Assembly: GCA_025062325.1 (NCBI GenBank)
Contig: JANXAL010000116.1
Coordinates: 1 to 64,000 of the forward strand
Source: Roseiflexus sp.
GTDB lineage: Bacteria > Chloroflexota > Chloroflexia > Chloroflexales > Roseiflexaceae
Length of the DNA: 64,000 nt
Reading direction: 5' to 3'
Positions 55,878-63,937 of this stretch are shown one piece after another. Numbering within the stretch: position 1 is the first letter of the stretch; each line of letters opens with the position of its first letter. The notes beneath the pieces are model-generated. The model was given only the letters and a program-made list of their open reading frames with translations, ran no database searches and was not told the origin of the DNA. Position numbers and translations under genes: made by a program.

Positions 55878-57521
55878 TCAACCGACTAACCTTGCAATCT
55901 CCTCTGCTAGGCAGCGCAGGCGCACCGGTTTGCTCAGGTAGATATTGGCGCCAGCCTCCAGGCTGCGTTCGCGGTCGCCGGGCATCGCCAGCGCTGTCAG
56001 CACGATGATTGGGAGGTTGCTGGTTGCAACCTGCTGACGCAGCCGACGCACGATCTCCAGCCCATCCATACCTCCCTGTAGCCGCAGATCGATAATGGCA
56101 AGGTCTGGTAATTCGCGGCGCACCAGCGCCAGCGCTTCCTCGCCAGAAACCGCATGCGTCACCCGATAGCCGCAGCGCTGGAGATAGTCGCTAACAATTG
56201 CGCTTCCAGCAGTATCGTCGTCAACCAGCAGGACACGCCAGTCGCGACCAGTAAGCGGCAGGTCTTCAACATCCGGAGAGATGCGCGCTGAAAGGGCGTC
56301 TGCGTCTGAAGCGGTCAACAACGTTTCCCACTGCTGATGCTTGCGGATCCATGGCAGCGTGATGGTAAAGCGGCTGCCCTTCCCCGGTTCGCTTCTGAGC
56401 GCCACGCCGCCGCCGTGGAGTTCCGCGAGACGCGCAACCATCACCAGCCCCAATCCGCTGCCTGCCTGATCGCGCTGATACTCATTCTGAATCTGCGAGA
56501 AGGGCCGAAACAGGCGGGGCATATCATCGGCAGCGATGCCAATGCCGGTATCCCAGACGGTAATGCGCACAATCTCTTGCTCGGGGTCGCCTTCCAGGTC
56601 TAGCCCGATCTCACCGCCTGGCGGCGTGAACTTGACCGCATTCGATAGCAGGTTGATCAGCGCCTGGCGCAGCCGACGTTCGTCGGCGTACAACACCTCG
56701 ACCCGCGGGTCGAGATTAATATGCACCTGCTGATGTTTGCGCAGCGCCAGCTCGTTGATCATCCGCACGCTCGCCTGACAGACCTGATGCGCCGCAATCA
56801 GGCGCGGCTCCAGTTCAAATCGTCCCGCCTCGATCTTCGCCAGATCGAGCAGATCATTGATCACTGCCAGGAGATGGCGACCGCTCTCTTCGATGCGGCG
56901 CAACATTTCCACCTGCTCACTGTTGAGCGAGCCGACTATCTGAGTACGCAGGAGTTCTGTCAGACCGAGAATTGCAGAGAGCGGCGTGCGCACCTCGTGG
57001 CTGATCCCGGCAAGAAATTCGTCCTTCAGGCGGTTTGCCCTGCGGAGTTCGGCGTTGGTGCGCGCTAGTTCGACATTCTGCTGGCTTAATCGCTCCTTGA
57101 GCAGCCGCAGTTCGTTGCGCTGCTGAATATGCGCCTGTTCAATCACGCTCTGTTCCGTGGTGTCGGTAACGGTCTGCACCAGCCCGTCGATCTGACCATG
57201 CATGTTGATGTGCGGCAGCGTGAGAAGACGCAGATAGCGCACCTCTCCATGGACGCTGGTGCGATTTACGTGCGGTAGATGGAAACGACTGATGTTGCCT
57301 GCCAGAATATTGTGGAGAACATCTTCGTTGCCGATCAGTTCGGGGAGCAGATCGAAAAGCGAGTCGCCAATCTGCGGCGGTTGGTCTGCAAACAATTGCC
57401 GGTATCCTCCGATTGACCGGATGCGGAATGAGCGATCAACAACGAGATAGACACAACGATGTTCGACGCTGAGCAGGTCGATCATGTGAGCGGAGTCTGC
57501 GGCTGACGATATATCTTCCAT
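55878..57521 (-). CDS. hybrid histidine kinase/response regulator
   Basis: 547-residue cytoplasmic sensor. PAS-like domain (~15-125), short coiled coil (~130-165), HisKA with GISHEVRTPLSAI (His ~173), HATPase with NLLSNAVKFTPPGG, WDTGIGIAADD and GSGLGLVMVARL, and a C-terminal receiver with LLVDDDTAG and the acceptor Asp in AIIDLRLQGG (~475), plus the conserved Lys (YLSKPV). No membrane segment. Last gene of a four-gene unit with the GTPase; starts 2 bases after the effector gene stop, so probably takes part in the same pathway. Confidence 0.93.
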   Translation of the reverse strand: MEDISSAADSAHMIDLLSVEHRCVYLVVDRSFRIRSIGGYRQLFADQPPQIGDSLFDLLPELIGNEDVLHNILAGNISRFHLPHVNRTSVHGEVRYLRLLTLPHINMHGQIDGLVQTVTDTTEQSVIEQAHIQQRNELRLLKERLSQQNVELARTNAELRRANRLKDEFLAGISHEVRTPLSAILGLTELLRTQIVGSLNSEQVEMLRRIEESGRHLLAVINDLLDLAKIEAGRFELEPRLIAAHQVCQASVRMINELALRKHQQVHINLDPRVEVLYADERRLRQALINLLSNAVKFTPPGGEIGLDLEGDPEQEIVRITVWDTGIGIAADDMPRLFRPFSQIQNEYQRDQAGSGLGLVMVARLAELHGGGVALRSEPGKGSRFTITLPWIRKHQQWETLLTASDADALSARISPDVEDLPLTGRDWRVLLVDDDTAGSAIVSDYLQRCGYRVTHAVSGEEALALVRRELPDLAIIDLRLQGGMDGLEIVRRLRQQVATSNLPIIVLTALAMPGDRERSLEAGANIYLSKPVRLRCLAEEIARLVG

Positions 57522-57523
57522 GG

Positions 57524-58897
57524 TTATGGCGATGCAGTCGGTGTGATCAATTCAGGCGGCACAGGCTTAAGCAGACCAACCCAGCGTGCCGGCACCCAGC
57601 CAATCAGTTCAACCTGCGGGTTTTGCGGCAGTACGACCCGCACTCGATACCAGTCGCGCCACTGCGCCAACACTTCGACTGGCGCGCCGAGCGGCGCCAC
57701 AAGACTGGTGCGTGTGCTGGCTTTGTCTGGCGTGCTATACAGGTATACATTCCCGATCATAACACCATTGAACGGCGAAGGTGTGGCGGTAGGCGTGCTG
57801 GTGGGCGTGGGCGTGCTGGTGGCGGTAGGCGTGCTGGTGGGCGTGGGCGTGCTGGTGGCGGTAGGCGTGCTGGTGGGCGTGCTGGTGGCGGTAGGCGTGC
57901 TGGTGGGCGTGGACGTGCTGGTCGGCGTGGAAGTAGCTGTGGCAATTGGCGCTGCGGCTGGCAGGGTCATGAGCATTGCCATCCGCGCTTCGACGTGCCA
58001 GATCCAGGCGCCGCAAAGGATCAATGGCGACAGCGCAAACAAGCCAAGCGCAATCACAATCACGCGCTGGAATGCTGAGAGCCGTCGCGGGGCATGATCG
58101 TCCTGTTGCGGAACCAGGTGTTGCCGCAGGATCTGGCGCGATTCCTGGATTAGGCGGGTATCGGTTCCGTCAAAGGCGCGGAGCCGTTCGTAGCGATGTT
58201 CGTGCACGGCAAACAGCGTCTCGCGCAGGCGGTCGCGGAAATCCGCTGGCTCAACGCCACTGGCCACGACGGCCAGATATGCGGCGCTCCCGGTTTCGAG
58301 GATGATCTGACGCGACTCATAAGCGATCACGCCAAGTTCCCCGCTTTCTTCGCGTCCGAACGCTTCCTGCGCGAAGTCGCGGATCGCGGTGAGCATTGCA
58401 CTGACCACATCGCGATCCGGGCGTTGTGGTCCAGCGGAGTAGTGGCAGATCAGCGCTCCCGACTCACGCTGGATCAGGAAGATCTCGTGGATGGTAAAGG
58501 GCAGCATTTCGCGCAGAGCATATTCGCCGTGGGAAACCCCCTGCAGCCGCGCCTGCCAGTAGCGGGGACTGAGCATCAGCGACGTGCTCCGGCGCACCCG
58601 CTCGTCAATCGACTGCGCCAGATTCCGCACTGCCTCGGCAACAGCGCGGGCAATCATCTGACCTACAACCGGGTAGAGCGCATCGACAACGTCTTCACGC
58701 GCCTGATACACCTGGCGCCGGATGGCTTCGCTAATCGCCGGGGCGATAGCGCGCGCGATTTCGTCGCGCGACTGGTTGATCTGTTCTGCCAGGATGTCGG
58801 CGATGACCGGGCTGATGCGATCAACAAGCACTTCAGGCTTCAGCAAAACCCGGCGCAACTCGTCGAGTTGCCGGTTGGTATCTGGCGCCTTGACCAT
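57524..58897 (-). CDS. membrane effector with GTPase-associated-type domain and outside SH3
   Basis: 457 residues in a clear order. Helical N-terminus (~1-105) with LRRVLLKPEVLVDRISPVIADIL-like repeats; a longin/roadblock-like domain (~125-240: EIFLIQRESGALICHYSAG, DVVSAMLTAIRDFAQEAF, AYLAVVASG); one transmembrane helix (~282-303); a TPTSTPTATS linker (~315-370); and an SH3b domain (~375-440: VYLYSTPDKASTRTSLVAPLG...WVPARWVG). The first two parts resemble OmpA-type proteins that sit with small Ras-like GTPases in other bacteria, but OmpA is here replaced by SH3b. The SH3 likely meets the cell wall. Follows the coiled-coil gene by 6 bases. Confidence 0.7.
   Translation of the reverse strand: MVKAPDTNRQLDELRRVLLKPEVLVDRISPVIADILAEQINQSRDEIARAIAPAISEAIRRQVYQAREDVVDALYPVVGQMIARAVAEAVRNLAQSIDERVRRSTSLMLSPRYWQARLQGVSHGEYALREMLPFTIHEIFLIQRESGALICHYSAGPQRPDRDVVSAMLTAIRDFAQEAFGREESGELGVIAYESRQIILETGSAAYLAVVASGVEPADFRDRLRETLFAVHEHRYERLRAFDGTDTRLIQESRQILRQHLVPQQDDHAPRRLSAFQRVIVIALGLFALSPLILCGAWIWHVEARMAMLMTLPAAAPIATATSTPTSTSTPTSTPTATSTPTSTPTATSTPTPTSTPTATSTPTPTSTPTATPSPFNGVMIGNVYLYSTPDKASTRTSLVAPLGAPVEVLAQWRDWYRVRVVLPQNPQVELIGWVPARWVGLLKPVPPELITPTASP
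57781..57945 (+). repeat. short tandem repeat coding for the Thr/Pro linker
   Basis: Units of 18 bases (GGCGTGCTGGTGGGCGTG and GGCGTGCTGGTGGCGGTA alternating) on the plus strand, inside the minus-strand effector gene. In frame, so copy number changes would alter linker length only. Confidence 0.85.
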
Positions 58898-58903
58898 GCC
58901 CGA

Positions 58904-59635
58904 CTAATCCTTTGAGGGGTTCAATCCTTCGAGCATATCAGTGACAGTGCCACCGGTTTCAAGGCGCGCGGCGAGTTCGATCAGCATGCTGGCAAGCGCC
59001 TTGCGGTCGGTTTTCTGGTATTCGAGGCGGTCGGCGATGCGGCGCAGTTCGGTGCGTAGTTCGTCTTCCGTATGGCGAATTTCACGACGGAGCGCCTGGA
59101 CGCGCTGCTCAATCTGATCGCGCACGTCGATGATCCCTGCCCGGATCGAGCGTAGTTCTGATTCGTGCGACGTCTGCGTCTTGCGCAATTCGAGGATAGT
59201 CTCGCCAGACACTTTGAGCTGATCGTCGTGCTGACGCACCTGGGTGGCAATCTGTTGCATGAGCGCTTCACGGCTGCGCTGGCGGTCGCTCTCGCGGCGG
59301 AGGTCGTCGGTCAGCTTGCGGGTGTCGAGTTCCAACGTCTCTATCCGTCGTGTTATTGTCTTTTCGAGATCGATCAGACGTTCGCGCATGTCGAGCAGGT
59401 CGGCGCCAATGCGCTGGACCTCGCGGCGCAGGTCGGTGAAACGTCGTTCATACTCCTCGATCTGTGCGCCGAAGAGAATCTCGCGCAGGCGATCAACTTC
59501 CGCCTGACGCAACCGCTGGCGCAGCGGATCGGGTCCGAGGATGATCTGGCGCACGCGCTCAAGCTCCTCCTCTTCCCGCTCGTTCTCTCCGGATTCGTGA
59601 TGCGAGCGGTAATGCGTGGTGTCGTTCTGGGTCAT
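58904..59635 (-). CDS. coiled-coil protein of the GTPase cassette
   Basis: 243 residues, mostly one long charged coiled coil (~60-215) with no membrane segment or enzyme motif. The N-terminal part repeats LRxILxG-type motifs (VRQIILGPDP, LREILFGAQ), similar to the LRRVLLKPE start of the effector next to it, so the two may share an interaction surface. Its start overlaps the GTPase stop by 4 bases (ATGA), so both are made together. Candidate GTPase partner or scaffold. Confidence 0.75.
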   Translation of the reverse strand: MTQNDTTHYRSHHESGENEREEEELERVRQIILGPDPLRQRLRQAEVDRLREILFGAQIEEYERRFTDLRREVQRIGADLLDMRERLIDLEKTITRRIETLELDTRKLTDDLRRESDRQRSREALMQQIATQVRQHDDQLKVSGETILELRKTQTSHESELRSIRAGIIDVRDQIEQRVQALRREIRHTEDELRTELRRIADRLEYQKTDRKALASMLIELAARLETGGTVTDMLEGLNPSKD

Positions 59636-60156
59636 ACGACTCTCTCTTTCCCGATAATCAACTGACCAAGCGCGTGAAATGCTTCCTCGACGCCTTCGCC
59701 GGTTCTGGCGCTGGTGAAGAACAGTTGAGCGTCGAGTGCAGCGGCAATTTCGCCAAGTTGGGCGTCCGAGACAGTGCGTTCGCCGCGCAGATCGATCTTA
59801 TTTGCCATAATGATTAGGGGAACGCCTGGGTTGACAGTATGAAACTCTTCGGCGTATCGCATGAGCGAGGCTGCTGTCTCAAGGCGGGTCACATCACACA
59901 CTAGCGCCGCGCCGCGCGAGCCTCGATAATACGACTGCACAATCGTGGTGAAAGGTTCACTGCCCGCAGTATCCCAGATGAGCAGGGTCAGCGCCGCTGA
60001 ATGGTTCTCCGAGAGGTGAAGGACTTTGCGGCTGACACGGACGCCGATCGTGCTGAGATAGGACTCGCTGAAGCGGCTCTCAGTGAAACGCCGAATCAGG
60101 CTGGTTTTTCCGACAGCGAAATCTCCAATTAGACATACCTTCGCAATCTGGCTCAT
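59632..60156 (-). CDS. Ras/Rab-like small GTPase, Ser at the Gln61 position
   Basis: 174 residues. G1 GDFAVGKTS (~11-19), G2 Thr in STIGVRVS, G3 WDTAGSE (~60-66), G4 NKID (~118-121), G5 SAR (~150). Standard Ras-type order. G3 has Ser where Ras has the catalytic Gln (WDTAGQE), which usually slows intrinsic GTP hydrolysis, so a GAP-like partner may be needed. No lipid-anchor Cys at the C-terminus. First gene of a four-gene operon with coiled-coil, membrane effector and hybrid kinase; divergent from the HD-GYP gene. Confidence 0.92.
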   Translation of the reverse strand: MSQIAKVCLIGDFAVGKTSLIRRFTESRFSESYLSTIGVRVSRKVLHLSENHSAALTLLIWDTAGSEPFTTIVQSYYRGSRGAALVCDVTRLETAASLMRYAEEFHTVNPGVPLIIMANKIDLRGERTVSDAQLGEIAAALDAQLFFTSARTGEGVEEAFHALGQLIIGKERVV

Positions 60157-60497
60157 AGGCGACGTGAGATGGTCAGGAAAAGCGGATATTCAATGCGGTT
60201 CCTGGCCCTCATTCCCGAAGGGCATCATCGTAGCACGTGTGCAGTAGGGCGCACCCTGGCGGGAAGTCATGTCGTGCAGGTGCAAGGGTCACCACTGCTA
60301 TATTAGCGCAACTGCTCCTCTTAATCAAATGATGACGGTATCGGTTTTGGTTCGTCGTCCAGTGTATAATGACAGGAATGTAATATCATAATAGCGATCA
60401 TAAGTAAGGCGACATTTGTTCAGAAGCGCGGACGCCTATCAGACCACAACAAGGCTGCCTGGTATGCCGTTTTTCTGAAAGATATGCAGTTTCTGAT
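60157..60497. other. divergent regulatory region
   Basis: 341 bases between the GTPase and HD-GYP genes. TATAAT at 60365-60370 fits a plus-strand -10; a matching -35 is not clear. AT-rich, no gene. Confidence 0.45.
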
Positions 60498-62351
60498 ATG
60501 GAGGCTCCCAGTACTATTCTGATCGCCGACGATGATCCGGGCGCGCGGCTCATTCTGCAGCGATTGTTGACTCGTGAAGGGCATCGTGTGTTAATGGCGC
60601 AGAATGGCGCCGAAGCGCTGCGTCAATCGATTGAATATACGCCGGATTTGCTGCTGTTAGATATATTGATGCCTGAACTCGATGGTTTCGAGGTGTGTCG
60701 GCAGTTGCGCAACCACGCACGGTTGCGCGAAATCCCCATTCTAATGATTACGTCGCTCGGCGATCAGCAGTCGCGCGTGGAAGGGCTGAGTGCAGGCGCC
60801 GATGGGTTCATCACCAAGCCGTTCGATATGGCGGAACTGCTGGCGCACGTGCGCACGATTACCCGTCTCAATCGCTATCGTCGTTTGCTTGCCGAACAGG
60901 AGCGTTTTCAGCGCCTCATCGAACTTTCTCCGGAAGGCATTGCAATCATCAATGAGGAAAGTCGTTTGCTGCTGGTGAACCCCGCGCTGGTCGCGCTGCT
61001 TGAAGCGCCATCTGCCGAGCATCTCCTGGGTGACACTTTGCTCAACTATCTGCACATCGCTGCGCTTGATCGCTATCAGGCAGGCATACGATCACTCGCT
61101 CAGGGAACGCAGCAGGTGTCACGCATCGAACTTGACCTGATCAGCGTCAATGGTCATGCCATTCCTGTTGAAATCAGTCTAGGACGATTTCGCGACCAGA
61201 GCGGCGCCTTTGCTCAGGTGATCATTCGTGACATTTCGGAACGCAAACGCGCTGAGGCGCAGATCTATCGCCAGGTCAGTCGCCTGACCAGTTTGCACAC
61301 CATCGGCGTGGCTATTACGGCGAGCCTGGAGTTGCAGGCGACCCTGTCGATCCTGCTGGATCGCCTGATCGAGGAGTTGCACGTCGATGCTGCAAGCGTT
61401 CTGTTGTTCAACCCGCACACTGCCACGCTCGAAACGGCCTGCAGTCGCGGTTTGCCGCACGATATCGCCGAGGCGTCGATCTGTTCCGAGGAAGGATTGG
61501 CTGGCATAGCGTTTCGCTCGCGTCAAACGGTCTCGCTGGCAACCCTCCCCGCAGAAATGGTGATCAGCCCGCGGGATCAGGCGCTGGCTGCCGCGTTTGC
61601 GATGTACTTTGCCGTACCGTTGCAGGCGCGCGGCGAAATCAAGGGCGTGCTCGAGATCTTGCAGCGTACATCGTTCACGCCTGATGAGCATTGGTGGACA
61701 TTTCTCGAGGCGCTGGCGATGCAGGCGGCGATTGCCATCGATACGTCAGCGCTGTTTGAAAGTCTGCAACGCGCTCACGCAGAATTGAAGCAATCCTACG
61801 ATGCAACGATTGTAGGCTGGTCGCGTGCGCTCGACTTGCGCGACCACGAAACTGAAGGTCACAGCGAACGCGTAACGGAACTGACCTTGCGGCTGGCGCG
61901 CTTAATGGGCGTGCCCGAAAGCCAGATGGAGCACATCCGGCGCGGCGCTCTTCTCCACGATATCGGCAAGATGGGCGTTCCCGATCATATTTTGCTTAAG
62001 CCAGGGCCGCTCAGCGTCGATGAATGGGCGATCATGCGCCAGCATCCGGTCTATGCGTTTCGCTGGCTTTCTGCAATTCCCTTTCTTCAGCCCGCCCTCG
62101 ACATTCCCTATGCGCATCATGAACGATGGGATGGCAGCGGCTATCCGCGCGGGCTGCGCGGCGAGCAGATCCCGCTGGCAGCGCGCATTTTTGCGGTCGT
62201 GGATGTGTGGGACGCACTGCGCTCCAACCGACCATACCGTTCAGCCTGGACGGAAGAGCAGGCCGTTGCATACCTTCGCTCGCTGGCTGGGACGCATTTC
62301 GATCCGCAGGTAGTCGCCGCATTCCTCGATATGATTGGGCATGGGGGGTAG
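60498..62351 (+). CDS. response regulator with PAS, GAF and HD-GYP domains
   Basis: 617 residues, likely cyclic-di-GMP phosphodiesterase under two-component control. Receiver with DDDPGA and acceptor Asp in LLLLDILMPELDGF (~55), PAS (~135-250), GAF (~270-415), and C-terminal HD-GYP (~435-615) with HETEGHSERV, LLHDIGKMGVPDHIL (HD ~484), HHERWDGSGYPRGLRGEQIP (GYP) and VVDVWDALRSNRPYR. All phosphodiesterase motifs are present. Divergent from the GTPase cassette, whose hybrid kinase could phosphorylate it; that is inference. Confidence 0.94.
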   Translation: MEAPSTILIADDDPGARLILQRLLTREGHRVLMAQNGAEALRQSIEYTPDLLLLDILMPELDGFEVCRQLRNHARLREIPILMITSLGDQQSRVEGLSAGADGFITKPFDMAELLAHVRTITRLNRYRRLLAEQERFQRLIELSPEGIAIINEESRLLLVNPALVALLEAPSAEHLLGDTLLNYLHIAALDRYQAGIRSLAQGTQQVSRIELDLISVNGHAIPVEISLGRFRDQSGAFAQVIIRDISERKRAEAQIYRQVSRLTSLHTIGVAITASLELQATLSILLDRLIEELHVDAASVLLFNPHTATLETACSRGLPHDIAEASICSEEGLAGIAFRSRQTVSLATLPAEMVISPRDQALAAAFAMYFAVPLQARGEIKGVLEILQRTSFTPDEHWWTFLEALAMQAAIAIDTSALFESLQRAHAELKQSYDATIVGWSRALDLRDHETEGHSERVTELTLRLARLMGVPESQMEHIRRGALLHDIGKMGVPDHILLKPGPLSVDEWAIMRQHPVYAFRWLSAIPFLQPALDIPYAHHERWDGSGYPRGLRGEQIPLAARIFAVVDVWDALRSNRPYRSAWTEEQAVAYLRSLAGTHFDPQVVAAFLDMIGHGG

Positions 62352-62390
62352 GGGGCGGCACGTTCAGCGATCAACGTTCTCGCCCTTAAC

Positions 62391-62469
62391 CCTCTCACGC
62401 CGCGCGCTACTTGCCTCACGCCTTGCCTTCCCTCTCACGCCGCGCGCTACTTGCCTCGCGCCTGCCTTC
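62391..62469 (+). repeat. tandem 40-bp repeat
   Basis: CCTCTCACGCCGCGCGCTAC, then TTGCCTC(A/G)CGCC..., occurs at 62391-62430 and 62431-62469 with one base and one indel difference. Reverse-complement form of the purine-rich family (GAGGCAAG). Confidence 0.85.
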
Positions 62470-62473
62470 CCTC

Positions 62474-63235
62474 CTATCCCCGCCGACGTGCAACGGTCAG
62501 CATAATGTCGCTGTCGGTCACGAACGGGTCAAGATCATACGAGCCATATACGGCCTCAACGGCAAATCCGGCACGCTCCAGCAGGTGCTCGAGTTCATAC
62601 CGATAGAACCAGCGTAGCGTCATAGGGTGCACTGTGCGGCGCACGCCTCCGTGTCCGTCAAGTTCATCGTAGACAAACGTGACATAATTGATCTGCTGCG
62701 CCATATCCGCCCGCTGCGCCACAAACTTGCACACAAGGGCGCCATCATCTAGGCGGAAGGTGCGATCCAGCACCAGTTCTCCATCGCACTCGGCGAGGTT
62801 GCGTGCATGTGGATTGAACACATCGATCGCCAGCAGCCCATCGGTCCTAAGGACGTGGTGAATGTGGGCAAGAACTGCCAATTGATCCTCAATCGTGGTC
62901 AGATGCATGAAACTGTTGAGCGCCACGATGGCCAGGTTATATGGACCAGGAGGCAGGGCTGATCGCACATCATGGTGGTGCAGGGTCACACGTGCAGCGA
63001 TGCCGGCAGCGGCGACTCGCTGTCGCGCACGTTCGATCATGACTGCCGACGAATCGACGCCGGTCACGCGAATGCCAGCCTGTGCGAGTGGAACCAGCAG
63101 ACGACCACTGCCGCACATGACATCGAGGACGCGCCCGCCAGTACGGCGCGCCAACTCGCGGTAGAAGGGAAGATCATCGGCAAACCCGCCGTGGTCGGCG
63201 TCGTAAAAGCGAGCAATGGCATCGTACTCGCTCAT
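62474..63235 (-). CDS. SAM-dependent methyltransferase
   Basis: Class I methyltransferase, 253 residues from ATG 63235. Motif I VLDVMCGSGRLLVPLAQAG (~37), acidic GVDSSAVMIERARQ (~60), LAIVALNSFMHLTTIEDQL (motif IV region, ~107) and VLRTDGLLAIDVF (~137). The C-terminal RWFYRYELEHLLERAGF is typical of this family of small-molecule methyltransferases. Substrate unknown. It begins 4 bases after the preceding membrane-protein gene, so the two form an operon. Confidence 0.88.
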   Translation of the reverse strand: MSEYDAIARFYDADHGGFADDLPFYRELARRTGGRVLDVMCGSGRLLVPLAQAGIRVTGVDSSAVMIERARQRVAAAGIAARVTLHHHDVRSALPPGPYNLAIVALNSFMHLTTIEDQLAVLAHIHHVLRTDGLLAIDVFNPHARNLAECDGELVLDRTFRLDDGALVCKFVAQRADMAQQINYVTFVYDELDGHGGVRRTVHPMTLRWFYRYELEHLLERAGFAVEAVYGSYDLDPFVTDSDIMLTVARRRG

Positions 63236-63239
63236 AGCG

Positions 63240-63848
63240 CTACGGCACGACGCCAAACACGTACAGGGCGAGTCCGACCAGCACGATCAGCCCAACGATG
63301 CCAGTAACGACGCCCAACGGACTGATAATAGGATCGAAACGGGGTGCAGGAGGCAGGGTGTGCTTATTCGACAGGGACACATTGCGAGCCTGCCTGTCGT
63401 ACTGTTTAAGGTCGGGTATCGATGATGGAAACGGCAACCGTACCGGTCGGGGCTGACTCGAGGCGCTGCGGTAAGTCGGCGACTGATACGACGACGGGAA
63501 TGGCGGACGCGCCGATTGAGGCAGAGGCTCATCGTCGTCAAAGTCAAAGGTCGAGGATTGATAAGTCGCAGAAACTGGCGAGCGCGCCGAGTGTGACGAC
63601 GAGCGATTATTAATCATGGCGCTGCTCTCATTCCGACGGTTGATGCTGCGAATGATCGACACCAGCGCGCCTAGCATCACCAGCCCCAGAATAATGAACG
63701 GCAGCCAGTTTGGAGAAATGCGCACTGTGCCCCCAAGCGCGCCCTGCAGCGCATTCAGCAGCGGGCCGCCAGCGATCACCGCAAGGAAGATGAGCCAGCC
63801 GATGATCGATCCCCAGTTGGTCCCTGGTTGTCGCTGATGTTCATTCAT
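63240..63848 (-). CDS. membrane protein with Ser/Pro-rich loop
   Basis: 202 residues. Two N-terminal helices (~14-30, GWLIFLAVIAGGPLLNAL; ~48-65, FIILGLVMLGALVSII) and one C-terminal helix (~177-199, LGVVTGIVGLIVLVGLALYVF) flank a long low-complexity Ser/Pro/Arg-rich segment (~75-160) likely disordered. Not recognised. Upstream partner of the methyltransferase gene. Confidence 0.7.
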   Translation of the reverse strand: MNEHQRQPGTNWGSIIGWLIFLAVIAGGPLLNALQGALGGTVRISPNWLPFIILGLVMLGALVSIIRSINRRNESSAMINNRSSSHSARSPVSATYQSSTFDFDDDEPLPQSARPPFPSSYQSPTYRSASSQPRPVRLPFPSSIPDLKQYDRQARNVSLSNKHTLPPAPRFDPIISPLGVVTGIVGLIVLVGLALYVFGVVP

Positions 63849-63878
63849 ACACCAGTATTGTACACCATGCTCAAGGCC

Positions 63879-63937
63879 TGTGGGTTAAGGGTTAGGGATG
63901 AGAGGTTAGAAGTTAAGGGTTAGGGGTTAGGAGTTGA
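63879..63937 (+). repeat. degenerate GGGTTA-type repeats
   Basis: GGGTTAAGGGTTAGGG, then GTTAGAAGTTAAGGGTTAGG and GGTTAGGAGTTGAG. Related CTAACCCCTAA occurs at about 40338. Intergenic, upstream of the minus-strand membrane protein gene. Confidence 0.7.
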
